Of a stretch of DNA of 64,000 bases, positions 32,022-44,371 are shown in pieces. The translations under genes and the position numbers were made by a program. Every line of letters begins with the position of its first letter. Positions within the stretch are counted from its first letter, which is position 1. Below the pieces are notes generated by a model, which was given only the letters and a program-made list of their open reading frames with translations, was not told the origin of the DNA and made no database searches. The DNA comes from Azolla caroliniana (taxonomy: Eukaryota; Polypodiophyta). The DNA is taken from contig JBHGNT010000011.1 in the NCBI GenBank assembly GCA_043228905.1, positions 17,174,001-17,238,000 of the forward strand, given 5' to 3'.

Positions 32022-32186
32022 TTGTGGCGGCGCAACGGTTGCTATAGGCGGGTCCAGGTTGCGGTTGGTCTTAAAATTTCCCCTCTTATTTCTATACACC
32101 ATTTCCTAGTAATCGTGTGCACATGTTGCACACCACCGACTTGCCCTTTCCACCCTGGTTTCCGCCTATGGACGAAAATCTTCACG
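32022..32186 (-). repeat. Truncated LTR fragment related to families A and B
   Basis: On the minus strand it starts TGTCGTGAAGATTTTCGTCC, exactly the B LTR start, then diverges (GCACACGATTACTAGG). Only about 165 bp remain before LINE sequence. It abuts the end of the extra ORF of the minus-strand Gypsy element, whose 3' LTR is not found. Confidence 0.6.
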
Positions 32187-32213
32187 ACAACGTCGAATCC
32201 CACTATCCGGCCC

Positions 32214-34439
32214 TTAGCCCTCGTCCAAGATATCTAGAATACTCTGCTCCAGGGTATCCAATGGTTGTTCGGAACTCTGTTGTTGTTGTTGTTGCGGCTG
32301 CTGTTGCTGTTGTTGTGGTTGTTGTGGCTGTTGTTGTGGCTCCGACTCCTCCGATTGTTGCTCCTTAGATGGCGTTTGTTCGGCTCCCAGTACCGGCGGT
32401 TGTGGCGGTGATTCCTTCGTTAGCTACTCCGCTGGATTTGACTTCGGTTGACTCACCCCGGCCTTGTCTCCGTCTGGTCCTTGCTCCGGTGATGGCTCCT
32501 CATCGCTGAGGTTGATGATCGTCGCCTGCTTTGCTTCTTCTCTCCGTAGCCTGGTCCGCTCATAGCTCTCAAACTGGATTTGAGCATCCAGTCGATCATT
32601 GTCTAGTTGTGCTACCAGTTGTCGGACCATTGCTGATTGTTCCTCTGCCAGAGTTACAAAATCTTCGGCTAGCTCATCTCTTACAGCGGTGAAGTCCTCC
32701 TTTGTTAGCATGTAGCAGTCATCGCCATCCTTCTGCCAGTTTTCCGCATCCGCCCTTAGCAACTGGAGCTCGGTTGTGTGCTTTGCCCATTTGTCCCACC
32801 ATTGCATGGAGCTCTCGTCAATCAAGAGTTTGTTCTTGTTTCTCCATGCTTGGACAATGAACTGGATCCGCTCCAATCCCATATTCAATTTGTCCTTCGC
32901 GGCTTGTCGTTCGTCCTTCAATTGCTTGATCAGTGCCATCGTATCCACCTCCTACTCCCGGTAATGTGACAATTGGGTCTGATAGGTGTTCTGCAGCCTT
33001 TGCAGTACCATTGTCGCTCTTTCCTTCTCTTCATAATGCTTCTTATGGAGCTCCATCCGTTCTTGCGCGGCTTCCTCCAGCAGCGTGGTTCTTTCAGCCC
33101 GTTCCTCCGCTAGCGCCGTCTCAACTCGATGCACCTCCTGTCGGAGCTCTGCCATCTTCTCCTGCTGTTTCTTATGCTCCATATCCAGGTGCTTGTAGTC
33201 CCGGTGCAGGTGCTCAAAATCATCAGTCTTCTGCTTTAGCTTTTGGTTGAGTTGCCGGCGAGCGCGGTCTTCTTGATCCTTCTGTTGACAGAGTTCTTCT
33301 TTCAGTCTTTTGATCTCTATTTCCGCTATCCGTTGCAGCTTCTCCTTTTCTTGCAGCGCTTTCTCTTTCTCGTCCTTCAACCCGTCATAGGCCTGATGTC
33401 CTTTCCGCAGATTCTCTTCTGCCCGACGGAGGTTCTCAGCAGTCTTTCGTTGCTCTTCTTCTGCCGCTTTCTTCAAGTCCCGCTCCCGGGTGCATAATGC
33501 TTCCTGTGCGGCCAGTTCATCCCTCAATTCAGCAAGCTCTTTTGCTTGCGCCACCACTATCTCTGGGACTGGTTCTCTCTCCGGGGTCTTGTTGCTATGT
33601 ACAGGTGCCAGTGTTTCTTTATTCTGTACATCTACCAGAGTCACCGGTGCTTAAATCGGTGATCCGGTTAAGGCCATTTTAGCCAATTCATATGTGGCCA
33701 GGTCCAAGTCTTGTTCTAAGCTCCGAATCCTTGACCGGGTCGTCTCTAGTTCTCCGGTTGTGACGAGCAACCGGTCCACCTGCGCTTTCTCTTCCGCCTC
33801 TATGTAGTGTACCACTTCGGCAATCTGTTCTCCAATCCACCGGAGCCATTGGCTGTCGGTGCCCTGTTGTTGCATCTGCCCAGAGGGTTGGCTGTTGGTG
33901 TCGCTGGCCAGTGGTTGGTTTTGTCCAGTTGCGTCGAGCTGCAACTCTGGCTCTTGTTGGTGACCACTTTGTCGTTCTGGTTGTGGCTCCGTTGGCCGCT
34001 CTGCCTCTGAATGCTCTTGGCCTGCCGGTGGGGTAGGCAACTGTACTTCCGGCGCTTGCATTTCGGGTCTTGCCGTATCCTGACCCGCCGGTAGAGGTTG
34101 TTGTGCAGGGAGCTCTGTGACTGGTTCTGTCCGAACCGGTTCTAGTTCCATCCTTGGTACGGGCTGCTCAGTGCAGGGTACAAGCGTTCCATCCTTCTTT
34201 GGGTCCGAACTCTCCTCGGCATGTTCGGAGGTGCTTGCCTTCTCGCGCCACTAGAGGTGCTCTAACGGTTCCTCCTCCACTTCCTCCTCCTGAGTCCCGA
34301 TGTTGATTTTCGTTGCCAAGGGGTCCGGCGCTTGTTGAACCGGTCGGTGAAGCCTGATCTTGATTGGCCGTACCGGTGGCTCCTCCTGCATTTCCGCCTG
34401 CCGCTTCCTATTGGCGTGCTCCTTTGCCGCCTAGTCCGT
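32214..34439 (-). pseudogene. Extra ORF after pol, C-terminal two-thirds: coiled coil and polyQ
   Basis: One minus-strand frame stays readable over about 740 codons, broken only by stops at 34431 (TAG), 34251 (TAG), 33651 (TAA), 32952 (TAG) and 32424 (TAG), and ending with TAA at 32214-32216. Content in order: a P/Q/E-rich segment (34150-33850), a long heptad-like Lys/Glu/Leu coiled coil (33640-32960; ERDLKKAAEEEQRKTAENLR), a tryptophan-containing helical part (WRNKNKLLIDESSMQWWDKW), an acidic tail, and a Q/P-rich tract (about 32345-32275) ending LEQSILDILDEG. It sits where Athila-type elements have env-like ORFs, but I see no signal peptide or membrane segment. Function unknown. Confidence 0.7.
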
Positions 34440-35226
34440 TGTCGTGAAGAATTTCGGCCAGAGGCGGAAACCGGGAAATATTGGCTACATCGGCAGGGTG
34501 CAGCATGTGCGCTCACCCTTGTACATTAAGGGTGAATACCGAGGTCGCCTTTATGGTGCCGAAGAGTAGTCAAGTCGGGACAGAGAATCCCATGTAAGTC
34601 GGGATTTATCCCACATTGTAACGCATCTCCCTCCTTGTTCTATAAAAGGAAGGGAGCGCCTCTTGTGAAGGGGTTGCCCATTTTTGCATTCGTAGGGTAT
34701 ACCGTTAGAGGAAGAAACGTTCTCTCTTCCTCTTTCTTTCCCCTTGTTTACGGTTTCGTTTCTTTTCTCTACTTCTTCCTCTTCGTTGTTCTGAGTATCG
34801 AGCCTTGGCATCTCCTGTTCCTGTTTCCTGCCTGTTCTCTATGCAAGACCCCGTTTGGCACGACAAGCCCGAGAGCTCCCCCCCCCGACCAACGGCTTGG
34901 CAGTAGACGACTGTTGTAACTTGAGCTACTTAGGTCGGGCTCAATACCAGTATTGTATCTTAGTCTTGTAATATATGCATGGAGGGTTCTACGCATCGTG
35001 TTATGTGAGTGTTTTGGTGTTCTCTTAACTCCGTTTCTGTACATAAGGGCGTAAGTTGGGTCGGTGGTGGTATGTGTGTGTGTGGGTATGACTTGGTGTC
35101 AAACGTGCGCTCTCTCTCTTTTTCTCTCCCATTCGGTTGCTTCCAGAACACGTCCAGAATCGTCTTCTCGGCTTCCCTTCTTCCCTCGTCCGAGACCCCC
35201 GTGGTCTCGCACTTCTACACATACGC
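34440..35226 (+). repeat. Family A LTR0, last bases missing
   Basis: It begins TGTCGTGAAGAATTTCGG and has TATAAAAGG at 34641-34649. It lacks about the last 16 bases of other copies (GCGTAATAACGCGACA) and runs straight into LTR1. Confidence 0.88.
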
Positions 35227-36041
35227 TGTCGTGAAGAATTTCGGCCAGAGGCGGAAACTGGGAAATATTGGCTACATCGGCGGGGTGCAGCATGTGCGCT
35301 CACCCTTGTACATTTAGTGTGAATAACGAGGGTGCCTTTATGGCGCCGAAGAGTAGTCAAGTCGGGACAGAGAATCCCATGTAAGTCGGGATTTATCCCA
35401 CATTGTAACGCATCTCCCTCCTTCTTCTATAAAAGGATGGGAGCGCCTCTTGTGAAGGGGTTGCTCGTTTTTGCATTTGTAGGGTATATCGTTGCATTAA
35501 GAGACACCATCTCTTTCTCTTCCTCTTGTTTTAGGGTTTCGTTTCTTCTTCTTTCCTCTGCTTATTCCTCTTCTTCATTCTGAGTATCGAGCCTTGGCAT
35601 CTCGTGTTCCTATTTTCTGCCCGTTCTCTGTGCAAGACCACGCTCGGCACGACAAGCCCGAGAGCTCCCCGACCGACGGCTTGGCAGTAGACGACTGTTG
35701 TAACCTGAGCTACTTAGGTCGGGCTCGATACTAGTATTGTATCTTAGTCTTGTTATATATGCATGGAGGGTTCTGCGCACCGATGTTTGTGTGGGTGTTT
35801 TGGTGTTCTCTTACCTCCGTTTCTCTACATAAGGGCATGAGTAGGGTCGACGTCGTGTGTGTGTGTGTGTGTGAGTCGGTGTCAAGCGCGCTCTCTCTCT
35901 CTTCCTCTCTGTCTCTCTCTCTCTCCCTCGTTCGGTTGCTTCCGAAACGCGTCCAGAATCGTCTTCTCGGCTTCCCTTCTTCCCTCATCCAAGACCCCCA
36001 TGGTCCCGCCCTTCTACATGCACGCGCGTAATAACGCGACA
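35227..36041 (+). repeat. Family A LTR1
   Basis: 815 bp, TGTCGTGAAG...ATAACGCGACA, with TATAAAAGG at 35428-35436. It is followed by TGGTGAACCCGACG (36046-36059), the likely PBS; the primer tRNA is not identified. Confidence 0.9.
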
Positions 36042-36078
36042 TCTTTGGTGAACCCGACGTCAAGGGCGGTAAGGGAGC

Positions 36079-36717
36079 ATGGAGTTGGAAGATGATGACC
36101 TCGCGAAGATGGTGGCCGAAGTGGTGTTGGAGTCTGCATGAGTGGTGATGAGGCGAGAAGCAGCGCAACAAGCGGTTGAGCGAGTGGTCGAAAGAGTCGG
36201 CCATTTCAACGAGGACAAAGTCCCATCTTACTTGGAAATCTACAATGCGGAAATGGAAGTGCGTGGCGTAGACGAGGCGTTGAGGCTGGAGTTCTTCGGT
36301 CAAGTCGTAGTTATCCGGATGCATGCGGAAGTAAAGGAGCTCCGTGAGGCTCATAGTTCGTGGGAGGCCTTCGAAGAGGCGCTCCTGAAGGCATATGGAG
36401 GGCGGCCGAAAGGCCGGGGAAGGCGTGACATCAACCAATGGATATTGTCAGCAAAGATCCACCGGGGCGCAATGAAGGCGTTCCGAGAGTACGAGCGGCG
36501 GCTTGCTCGGCTCCCGGAGTGGGAACAAGGTTTGGTGGGGGCGGACAAAGTCCTGATGTTCATTATGTTGATCGACTGAGCGGAACGGGAGGCCATCGGG
36601 ATTAAGCTCGAAGACGAGGACGGAGCGAATGGCCTCACCGAAGACTGGTCGAAGGTCGGAAGGGTGTACCAATGGCTAGATGACGAGCGAGCTGAGAAGG
36701 CTAAGAGGAAGGCGCGC
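36079..36717 (+). pseudogene. Family A gag, copy 1, N-terminal part
   Basis: The ATG at 36079 opens the frame also used by copy 2 (44541). TGA near 36139 (CGA in copy 2) and TGA at 36577 interrupt it. The readable part matches copy 2 closely: RREAAQQAVERVVERVG, an EFF-QV region, WILSAKIHRGAMKAFREYER, and RLPEWEQGLVGADKV. This is a helical retrotransposon gag without zinc knuckle. Element B is inserted at 36718, and the gag sequence resumes at 40699. Confidence 0.8.
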
Positions 36718-37438
36718 TGTCGTGAAGATTTTCGTCCACGAGCGAAAACCCGAGCAACGAGAGCCAAAGAGCGATGTGCAACGTTGCACACGTACATAAT
36801 GTATTTGTAATAATAATAGGGGAAAAGGGTATGGTGCTAGAAATGCCCCATAAGATCCCTAAGGTATAAAGGCGATGTGGTCTTGTGCGCACATCCACGC
36901 GGGAGAGAGAGAGAGGTACTATGCGGTACATAGGTACCTAGTTGTTTGTGAGGAGGTGGGAGTTAAGGGGCCATCAATTTCACCCTCCCCAAATCAAGGC
37001 AAATATCCCCTTTGAATGAAAGGGGATATTTTAGTCTCGTTTTTGTAAACGGTCTTCCCTCCTTGTGCTATAAAAGGAGAGGGAAGGTACCATTGTGAGG
37101 GTTGCCTATTTTGAGTGTGCGAGGTATACCAAATAGGTCGAGCGTTAGGGTTAGGGTTAGGGTTTTTTTATCTTCATCTTCATCTTCGTCGGTTAGGGTT
37201 TCGAGTAGTCGTTTGGTGCGGCCTACACGGCCACCATTTTTGTAATCGTTCACTTCGTTTTAATATATCTTGTTGATAATCTTGTCTCCATCTTCCTCTT
37301 GTTCGATCTAATCTCTTGTTCATTCTTCTTCTTCTTGAGCAAAGCTTCCATTCCATGTCCGATTCCTTCTCCTCTACTCCTTAGTCCAAGACCCCCGTGG
37401 TCCCGCCCTTCGCCACGCACGCGCGTAGCAACGCGACA
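36718..37438 (+). repeat. Element B 5' LTR
   Basis: It begins TGTCGTGAAGATTTTCG and ends AACGCGACA. It has TATAAAAGG at 37069-37077 and three TTAGGG units at 37145-37162. Confidence 0.85.
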
Positions 37439-37455
37439 TATTTGGTGAACCCGAC

Positions 37456-38543
37456 GTGAAGAGGCAGCAAGGGAGGAAGGAGATGGAAGACAGAGACATC
37501 GCAGAAGTAATTACGGGAATGGCAAGGGATTTCGCAAGAAGGAGAGAAAGACGGGAAGAGGCGTACAAGTACGATCGACGCGAGTTCAATCTATGGGTGT
37601 TGTCGGCAAAGGCTCCTCGAAGCGCAATGAAGGCATTCCGGGAGTTCGATCTCCGGTTTTCCCAACTTTCGGTCCGGGATCAAGAATCGGTGGGGGCGGA
37701 CAAGGTCCCACTATTCTTGAAGTCGGTCAACGAAAGGGGGAGAATGGCCATTTTTCCCTACCTCGAAGACGATGAAGGGGCGTACGGCCTCACCGAAGAT
37801 TGGAACGAGGTGGAATGGGCGTGGCGTGCATACAATGCGATGAGAGGCGGTCGGCCACAACGCGGCCCGCGAGCGACGGAGAAGAGAGAGCGGCGACCGA
37901 CTACGCACTACCGCCGGAAGAGAGCTCAACGCAAATCGGTTCGGAGGAGCTCGACATCGAAGCCTTGGTGCGAGAAGCGTACGAGATCGTAGAGGCACAA
38001 ATCGAAGCCGAAGAAGGGCTTATTGCGGAGTCGGGGCCGAGCGGATTGGAGGATGAGGAGGCCAAAAGGGAATGGTACATCGGTACCACGGGAGAGGGTG
38101 CGGAGCGAGCCACCCTCTCGACATGTGGAGAAAGATCGACCGAGGACGAGGTCGGGGACGGTGAGGCGGCGATCGCCGGTTCGAGTGGACATGAGGGAGT
38201 TCGGGCAAGGAGGCCCAAAACATCGAGTGAGGAGGAGACAAGCGGCGGTGCCGCGACCTTACACAAACCGGTCCTAGAGACTCCGGCAACCGGCCCGAGA
38301 GCCGGTGTGAGACCTAGAGAGACGGACGGTGGCGGCGGCAAGGCAGGCAACCGAAATGACGAAGAGGAGGTTTGTAGCGGACGGAGGCGAGATCCCTCGA
38401 CACCGGGGCCGGAGACTTCGGCGGTTGCGCCTGAGCGCAGACATAAGACCGGAGAAATGGGCGGTGGCCGTGAGGATGAGAGGCCTGGAGTGGGCACATG
38501 CGAAAAGACCGAAGGAGAGGTCCGGAGCGGCATCGAGGAGTGA
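37456..38543 (+). pseudogene. Element B gag-like ORF, shortened and frameshifted
   Basis: The first frame (37456-37992) reads FNLWVLSAKAPRSAMKAFRE and ESVGADKVPLFLKSVN, homologous to family A gag positions 44900-45030. The first 80 or so residues of A gag are missing. Near 37850 the homology moves to another frame (37800-38543): EELDIEALVREAYEIVEAQ, GTTGEGAERATLSTCGE, then the PSTP...ET motif (DPSTPGPETSAVAPE). It was probably a structural gag; no enzymatic motif is present. Confidence 0.7.
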
Positions 38544-38559
38544 GTCGGGAACCGACCCG

Positions 38560-40291
38560 ACCGAAAGATGAGCCGGTCGGTAATCCGACCCGACCGGGAG
38601 GCAGAGCGGAAGAAGAGTGAAGCGGGGTCCGGTCAACCGGGCCCAAACCGAAGAAGAACCGGCAAGGCCGGATTTGCGCGGACAAACATGTACCGGCCGG
38701 TTACGATTACGGAAGGAAGCCGACCAAACCGGAACTCGATCGGCCGAGACCGATCCGGGCGAAGGCTAAGTCGGCATGATTGGAGATCGGGGAGGACGGG
38801 TCACAACACGCGACGAGAGCCGGTGAGCGTATTGAGGAGGCCTAGTGGGCACGGTGATCACGGCTTGCTAGAAGACCGAGAGCGAGAGGGACCCTCCACA
38901 CCCATTCTAGAGACTTCGGCGGTTGCGGATCAACGTGAGACCGGATAGACAGCGGGTGGCGGCGAGGAGTCGGAGGCCGAAGTGGACAAAGTTATCGGAG
39001 CGGGTATCCAGTATGAGATGATGGACGAGTGGGTCCAAGATGGCGAGCCCGGGTCGGAACAGGCTACGGTGACAAAGGAAGAAGTGGCCAACGCGGAGGT
39101 CGGGTCTACGGCGGATGAAGGGCGTAACACGAAGCATGCATTACGGTCGGTGAAGGGCCCAAGAACGAGCATGCATCCGAGAGAGCGTCAACGAGTGACC
39201 GGAAACGGTGGACCGATTGAGCCTTTGAGAGGCGAGGACTCGGTGGTGGACTGAGAGTGGGAGGAGCCCTCCACACCTACCCGTGAGGCATCGGTGGTCG
39301 CGGATCGAAAGGAGAACGAAGAAACAGTGGGTAGCGGCGAGGAGTTGGAGACCGACGCGGAGGTCGGGTCTACGGCAGAAGCGCGACATGAGACGCATGC
39401 AATACGGCCGGTGGAGGGCCAAGACACAAGCATGCATACGGCGGATGGGCGACAACGATTGACCGACGATGACGGTCGGGTCAAGCCTTCGAGAGGCAAG
39501 CGCGGGACGAAGGACAGCGCGGCGAAACACCAAGACCGACGACATGGGCCGAGCGCGATCGGCATGAGCGGAGAGTCGTGTCTTGAGAACCGAAGAAGGT
39601 GCGCGGAGAGCGACGGGCTACGCGCCGGGAAGAGGAAACGCGGCTTCCCGGAGGGCATGCAAGGCCAAGCGGCCCAAGAGGGCGCAAGTCGAGGCGAAGC
39701 AGTAACGAGAGCCTCGAGGGACACCGACACGGAGGTCAGGATGACAGTACGCTCTACCGCGAGAGAGCACGGAGAACAACGGGGAAAGCCTACGGAAGGC
39801 CAGCGCGGAGCGGAGAGAATCGGCACGCCGAGGTGTGCGGCACGCAAAGGGCGGAATCCGGCATGCGACCGGGAGCGCATCCGGGGGATATACGAGGCGG
39901 ACAAAGGAAGAGCAACCGGGTCGGCGACGGCGTTCGGGAGGACCGAACGGGGAGGAAAGCACGGGCATCGGATACGGTGGGTCGGGTGTAGTCGGTGGTT
40001 CAAGGACCCACGGTGGACGTGGCGGATCAGGTGGAGGCAACGACTCGGCAAACATCGTCGAGGGTGGCGGATCGGATGGCGCCGACGGTTCGAGACCATT
40101 CGGTGAGGATGGTGGACCGGAAGGCAGTTGTGGTTCGTGTGGACAGGGTGGTCTTGCTCGAAGTGGAGGACAAAACCGGGCGGGCCCACGAGGGCGCTAA
40201 GGACTCGGCCGGTCGTCATGGCCGAAAATCTCGTGTTCTCTCCCCTATGTTTTGGCACATACCGGTGGATGTGCGGTTAGGTGGGGGCGGA
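38560..40291 (+). other. Element B interior: degenerate repeated coding-like region
   Basis: GC- and purine-rich with many overlapping open frames because stops are rare in both strands. The PSTP...ET segment recurs near 38890 and 39260. It ends with GGCACATACCGGTGGATGTGCGG and a purine tract before the 3' LTR, shared with family A. No protease, RT or integrase motif was found. Confidence 0.6.
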
Positions 40292-40698
40292 TGTCGTGAA
40301 GATTTTCGTCCACGAGCGGAAACCCGAGCAATGAGAGCCAAAGAGCGATGTTGCACACGTACATAATGTATTTGTAATAATAATAGGGGAAAAGGGTATG
40401 GTGCATTAGGGTTAGGGTTAGGGTTTCTTTATCTTGATCTTGATCTTCGTCGGTTAGGGTTTCGAGTAGTCGTTTGGTGCGGCCTACGCGGCCACCATTT
40501 TTGTAATCGTTCACTTCGTTTTAATATATCTTGTTGATAATCTTGTCTCCATCTTCCTCTTGTTCGATCTAATCTCTTGTTCATTCTTCTTCTTCTTGAG
40601 CAAAGCTTCCATTCCATGTCCGATTCCTTCTCCTCTACTCCTTAGTCCAAGACCCCCGTGGTCCCGCCCTTCGCCACGCACGCGCGTAGCAACGCGAC
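40292..40698 (+). repeat. Element B 3' LTR with promoter-region deletion
   Basis: It lacks the part corresponding to about 36838-37144 of the 5' LTR (about 307 bp), which contains the TATA box. The rest is nearly identical. Confidence 0.85.
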
Positions 40699-43663
40699 GG
40701 CGTGCCATCACAGCGGGAAGAGGCCGAACGGCAAAGAGAGTCGACAAGGGTCGGCATTGGGGCTAGCATTGCGGAGGCGTGCGCAGCTCTCGAGGCGATG
40801 CTCGAGGAAGAGGAAAGATCGAGGCCGCAAGCCGAGACCGAGGAAACAGACTTGCCCCACGCGATGGCGGAAAACCGGTACCACGGTACCACGGGAGAGG
40901 GTGAGGAGCAAGACGCCCTCTCGACTTGTAGAGAATTGCCGACGGAGGACAAGGTCGGGAGCGGAGAAGAGCCATCCACGCGGATTCCGGAGACTCCAGT
41001 GGTCGAGCCCGTGTGCCGACATGAGACCGGAGAGAAGGAAGGCGCCGACGAGGAGTCCTAGCAAGATGCCAGTGAAGAGGGATGGGAAACAGCCTGCGAG
41101 GAGGCCAAGGACGAAGGCGGCACGGAAAGATCGGCATTCCGATTCGAACGGGGCGTGATCCGGACGTGGATGACTCGACCGAAACCGGCCTAAGGCGCGA
41201 AAGACCAACGACGGGCTATCGAGCCCGATTGGTAGGGCTTGGTTCGGTACAATAGTGCCGACGCGGAAGAGGGTGCGAAACAAATCGCCCTCTTTTACAT
41301 AAGGACACAAGCCGGCCAGGCGAAGGCCGCAAATCGGGAAACCGGTGATCGAGGTTGCGGAGAGAGACCGATAGGTTCCGGACACCGCTGCTCGAAACTC
41401 CGGACATTGGAGAATCAAGTGCAAGCGGCACTAGATCGATCGAAGTCTAGATACTTCTCACTGAACGTGCTTGGGGAGCGGTACCCCGAACGAACGTCCG
41501 CAAATCATTAGGAGACGGAAACACCACGTCTTATCCGGAGACTCATGCAGCCGGCAACGAGCGCCAACGTGAGACCTGGAGTGAAGGGAGATGGAGGCGG
41601 GTACGCGAGAAGGAGAGCGACGATGAGTTCGGGAGAAGTACAGGGGGGTGAAGAGAAGAACGAAGACCGGTCCTACGAAGATCTTCACACCGATCCGGTT
41701 GTCGGCCCGAGTGCCGGCGTGAGTCCTATAGGAGAGGTCGGTGGCAACAGGAGGACGGGACCCGGCAATCCAGAGAATGAGGAACGGACTCAGACGAGAA
41801 TCGGGCGGAGCGGACTCTCGGATAACCATTCCGGGAGGGAGGAAGAGAGCAGGCCTACGAGAGGCCGAGGACACGATACGTTAGTACCACGGGAGAGGGT
41901 GTGGAGCGAGCCACCCTCTCGGCTTGCGAAAGAAGGAAGACCTAGGATAAGGGTCAGAGATACGACGAGCCGGAGGAGAATCCTTCACACCGGATCCGGA
42001 GACTCCGACAGTTGGCCCGAGAGCCGGCGTGAGACAATCGGTGGCGGCGAGGGGTTGAAGGCAAAGAACTGCGGGTGGGCAAACCGAGGTCCCACGAAGA
42101 TCCTCACACCAACCCAGTGGTCGGCCCGAGAGACGGCGTGAGTCCTATAGGAAAGGACGGTGGTGGCAGGCGAACATGTTCGGAGTACGGAAAACGGAGA
42201 AGGAAGGTATCAGGCCGGCGAAGCGGCTATGAACCGAATCGGACCGACCGGCAAGGTCACGGGCATAAGGAAGTCCGGTCCTACGGGATCCCCACACTGA
42301 ACCAGAGACTCCGGCAGTTCGGCCAACGTGGCAACATGAGATCAAGAGAGAAAGTTAGTGACGGCGGGAAACGGGACCCGGCAACATGAAGGCGAGCCCT
42401 GGCTACTCGGAAGACACGAGGAGAGTCACGAAGGACTACGGCAAAACACACTTGAATTTCGGCAAGCAGAGAAACGAAGTCCGGTCCTATGGGACCCTCA
42501 CAACGATCCGGAGACTCCGGCGGCCAGCTAACGGGAGTCGACGTGAGACCTAGGGAGAAGGATGGTAGCGGTAGGGAATGGGACCAGGCGACACGAGATA
42601 ACGGATCAGGAGTCGGTAAGAGGGGTCGGATGAAGTGCCAGTAGGGGCAAACACGGGGAGGTGTGTCGGGCCGGAAACGCACACCTGGGATGGAACAAGA
42701 GTCTCGCAAGTGGCCATTGCGGGCCGGATCGAAGCGTGAATACGGGACAATCTTCGGCACGGGCGGTGCCGAACAAAGGAAGCGGAAGACGGCACAAGGG
42801 AGGTGCCGGGAACGAAGTGACAGGTGCATAGTGGACTGCACAAGGTCGGAGTCAGGGAATGACAAGGGAGTCCGGAGGAGGATCCTCCACACTCGCTTCG
42901 TAGATCTCGGCAGCTCAATCAGATTAGCGAAGATTGACACGGCAAGCCCGGGATGACAAGCTGGTGGGGGCGAGGGGACGACGACAAGCGGAAGACTCAG
43001 GACCTGTTGCAGCAACGCGAAATGGGAAGGGCCAAGCAGGCTACTATAGGGTGTAAGGGGCCGACAATGCGTGCAAAGAACCGGAGTGCGGCACAGGCAG
43101 TGCCAAACAACGGACGAGGGTATGCGGCACACGGAGGTGCCGAAGCGGAAAGGCGAGCGCGAAGATGGGTTCCGCGGTTCAGAGATAGCGCGTAGAAGGC
43201 CAGAGAAGGATCCTACACACCATTCCAGAGACCATGGCGGTTCGAGCCGACATGGCGACATAAGACCATGGAGAAGGAAGGTGGCGGTGAGAGGATGAAG
43301 GCAACGCGAAACAACATGGGACGGCAATCAGGACAAAACCAATGGTCGACGAAGGCCGAGCGAGCCACTACGGGCGTTCCTCAAGCGGAGGACATCGGGC
43401 ACATGGTGGAGAGCGGGGCGTGCATACGGCCGAAGAAGGGCCAGCGGAAGTACACGTACTACGAAGATCGCGGCGAAGGACCCATCGACGGGTCGAACGA
43501 GCCTACGGGGAGGTAAGCGCGAAGGAAGAACTGAAGCCGACGATTCAAACTAGCAATGAGCCGGGATGCGAATTACGATTGTCCGGTTTCTCATCGGCCG
43601 AAATCTCTCACCCTTCACCGGATTTGGCACGTACCGGTGGACGTGCGGTTTGGTGGGGACGGA
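40699..43663 (+). pseudogene. Family A copy 1: rest of gag and downstream interior
   Basis: Gag resumes (ACAALEAMLEEEERSRPQ), with the GTTGEGEEQDALSTC hairpin segment (40895-40922) and EPSTRIPETPVVEP. It reaches a TAG (about 41230) also present in copy 2, after which the same frame stays open as VRYNSADAEEGAKQIALFY. A stop near 41059 (TAG, where copy 2 has TGG) is private. From 41500 to 43600 the sequence is a run of related segments (CTCACACC...CCGGAGACTCCGGCAGT...GAGAGCCGGCGTGAGACC) with no known domain. A purine tract GGTGGGGACGGA precedes LTR2. Confidence 0.65.
41893..41920 (+). other. Conserved hairpin, 9-bp stem and 10-base loop
   Basis: GAGAGGGTG and CACCCTCTC flank the loop TGGAGCGAGC. 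The same hairpin is perfect at 38092-38119 (element B) and 52704-52731 (copy 2), and slightly imperfect at 40895-40922 and near 46515. Confidence 0.7.
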
Positions 43664-44340
43664 TGTCGTGAAGAATTTCGGCCGAAGGCGGAAACCGGGA
43701 AATATTGGCTACATCGGCGGGGTGCAGCATGTGCGCTCACCCTTGTACATTTAGTGTGAATAACGAGGGCGCCTTTATGGCAACGACGAGTAGTCAAGTC
43801 GGAACAGAGAATCCCATGTAAGTCGGGATTTATCCCACATTGTAACGCATCTCCCTCCTTGTTCTATAAAAGGATGGGAGCGCCTCTTGTGAAGGGGTTG
43901 CCCGTTTTTGCATTCGTAGGGTATACCGTTGGATTAAGAGACACCATCTCTTTCTCTAACTCTTGTTTTAGGGTTTCGTTTCTTCTTCTTTCCTCTGCTT
44001 ATTCCTCTTCGTCATTCTGAGTATCGAGCCTTGGCATCTCGTGTTCCTATTTTCTACCCGTTCTCTATGCAAGACCCCACTCGGCACGACAAGCCCGAGA
44101 GCTCCCCCCTGGACCGGCGGCTTGGCAGTAGACGACTGTTGTAACCTGAGCTACTTAGGTCAGGCTCGATACCAGTATTGTATCTTAGTCTTGTTATATA
44201 TGCATGGAGGGTTCTGCGCACCGATGTTTGTGTGGGTGTTTTGGTGTTCTCTTACCTCTGTTTCTGTACATAAGGGCATGAGTAGGGTCGTCGTGTGTGT
44301 GTGTGTGTGAGTCGGTGTCCAGCGCGCGCGCTCTCTCTTC

Positions 44341-44371
<31 letters not shown>

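Larger units (their letters stand above)
36718..40698 (+). mobile_element. Element B: small gag-only LTR element inside family A gag
   Basis: The 5' LTR is 721 bp and the 3' LTR is 407 bp with an internal deletion. The PBS TGGTGAACCCGACG follows the 5' LTR, and the GGTGGGGGCGGA tract precedes the 3' LTR, both as in family A. The interior (about 2.85 kb) has a shortened gag and a long G/C-A-rich region with recurring motifs, but no RT or integrase. The 3' junction is ambiguous: the LTR end CGCGAC coincides with host sequence TGCGAC known from copy 2. The target duplication cannot be defined. Confidence 0.8.

Noticed and set aside
37145-37162. Telomere or telomere fusion site (TTAGGG repeats)
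   Set aside because: Only three units, at a fixed place in the B LTR and repeated in its partner LTR. It is part of the LTR sequence.
37456-43671. Dozens of overlapping long open frames on both strands, such as 39188-40258 minus and 42281-43327 minus
   Set aside because: They arise from high GC and purine bias with few stop codons. None has a recognisable domain, and the recurring motif reads in the plus-strand gag frame. Treated as shadows.
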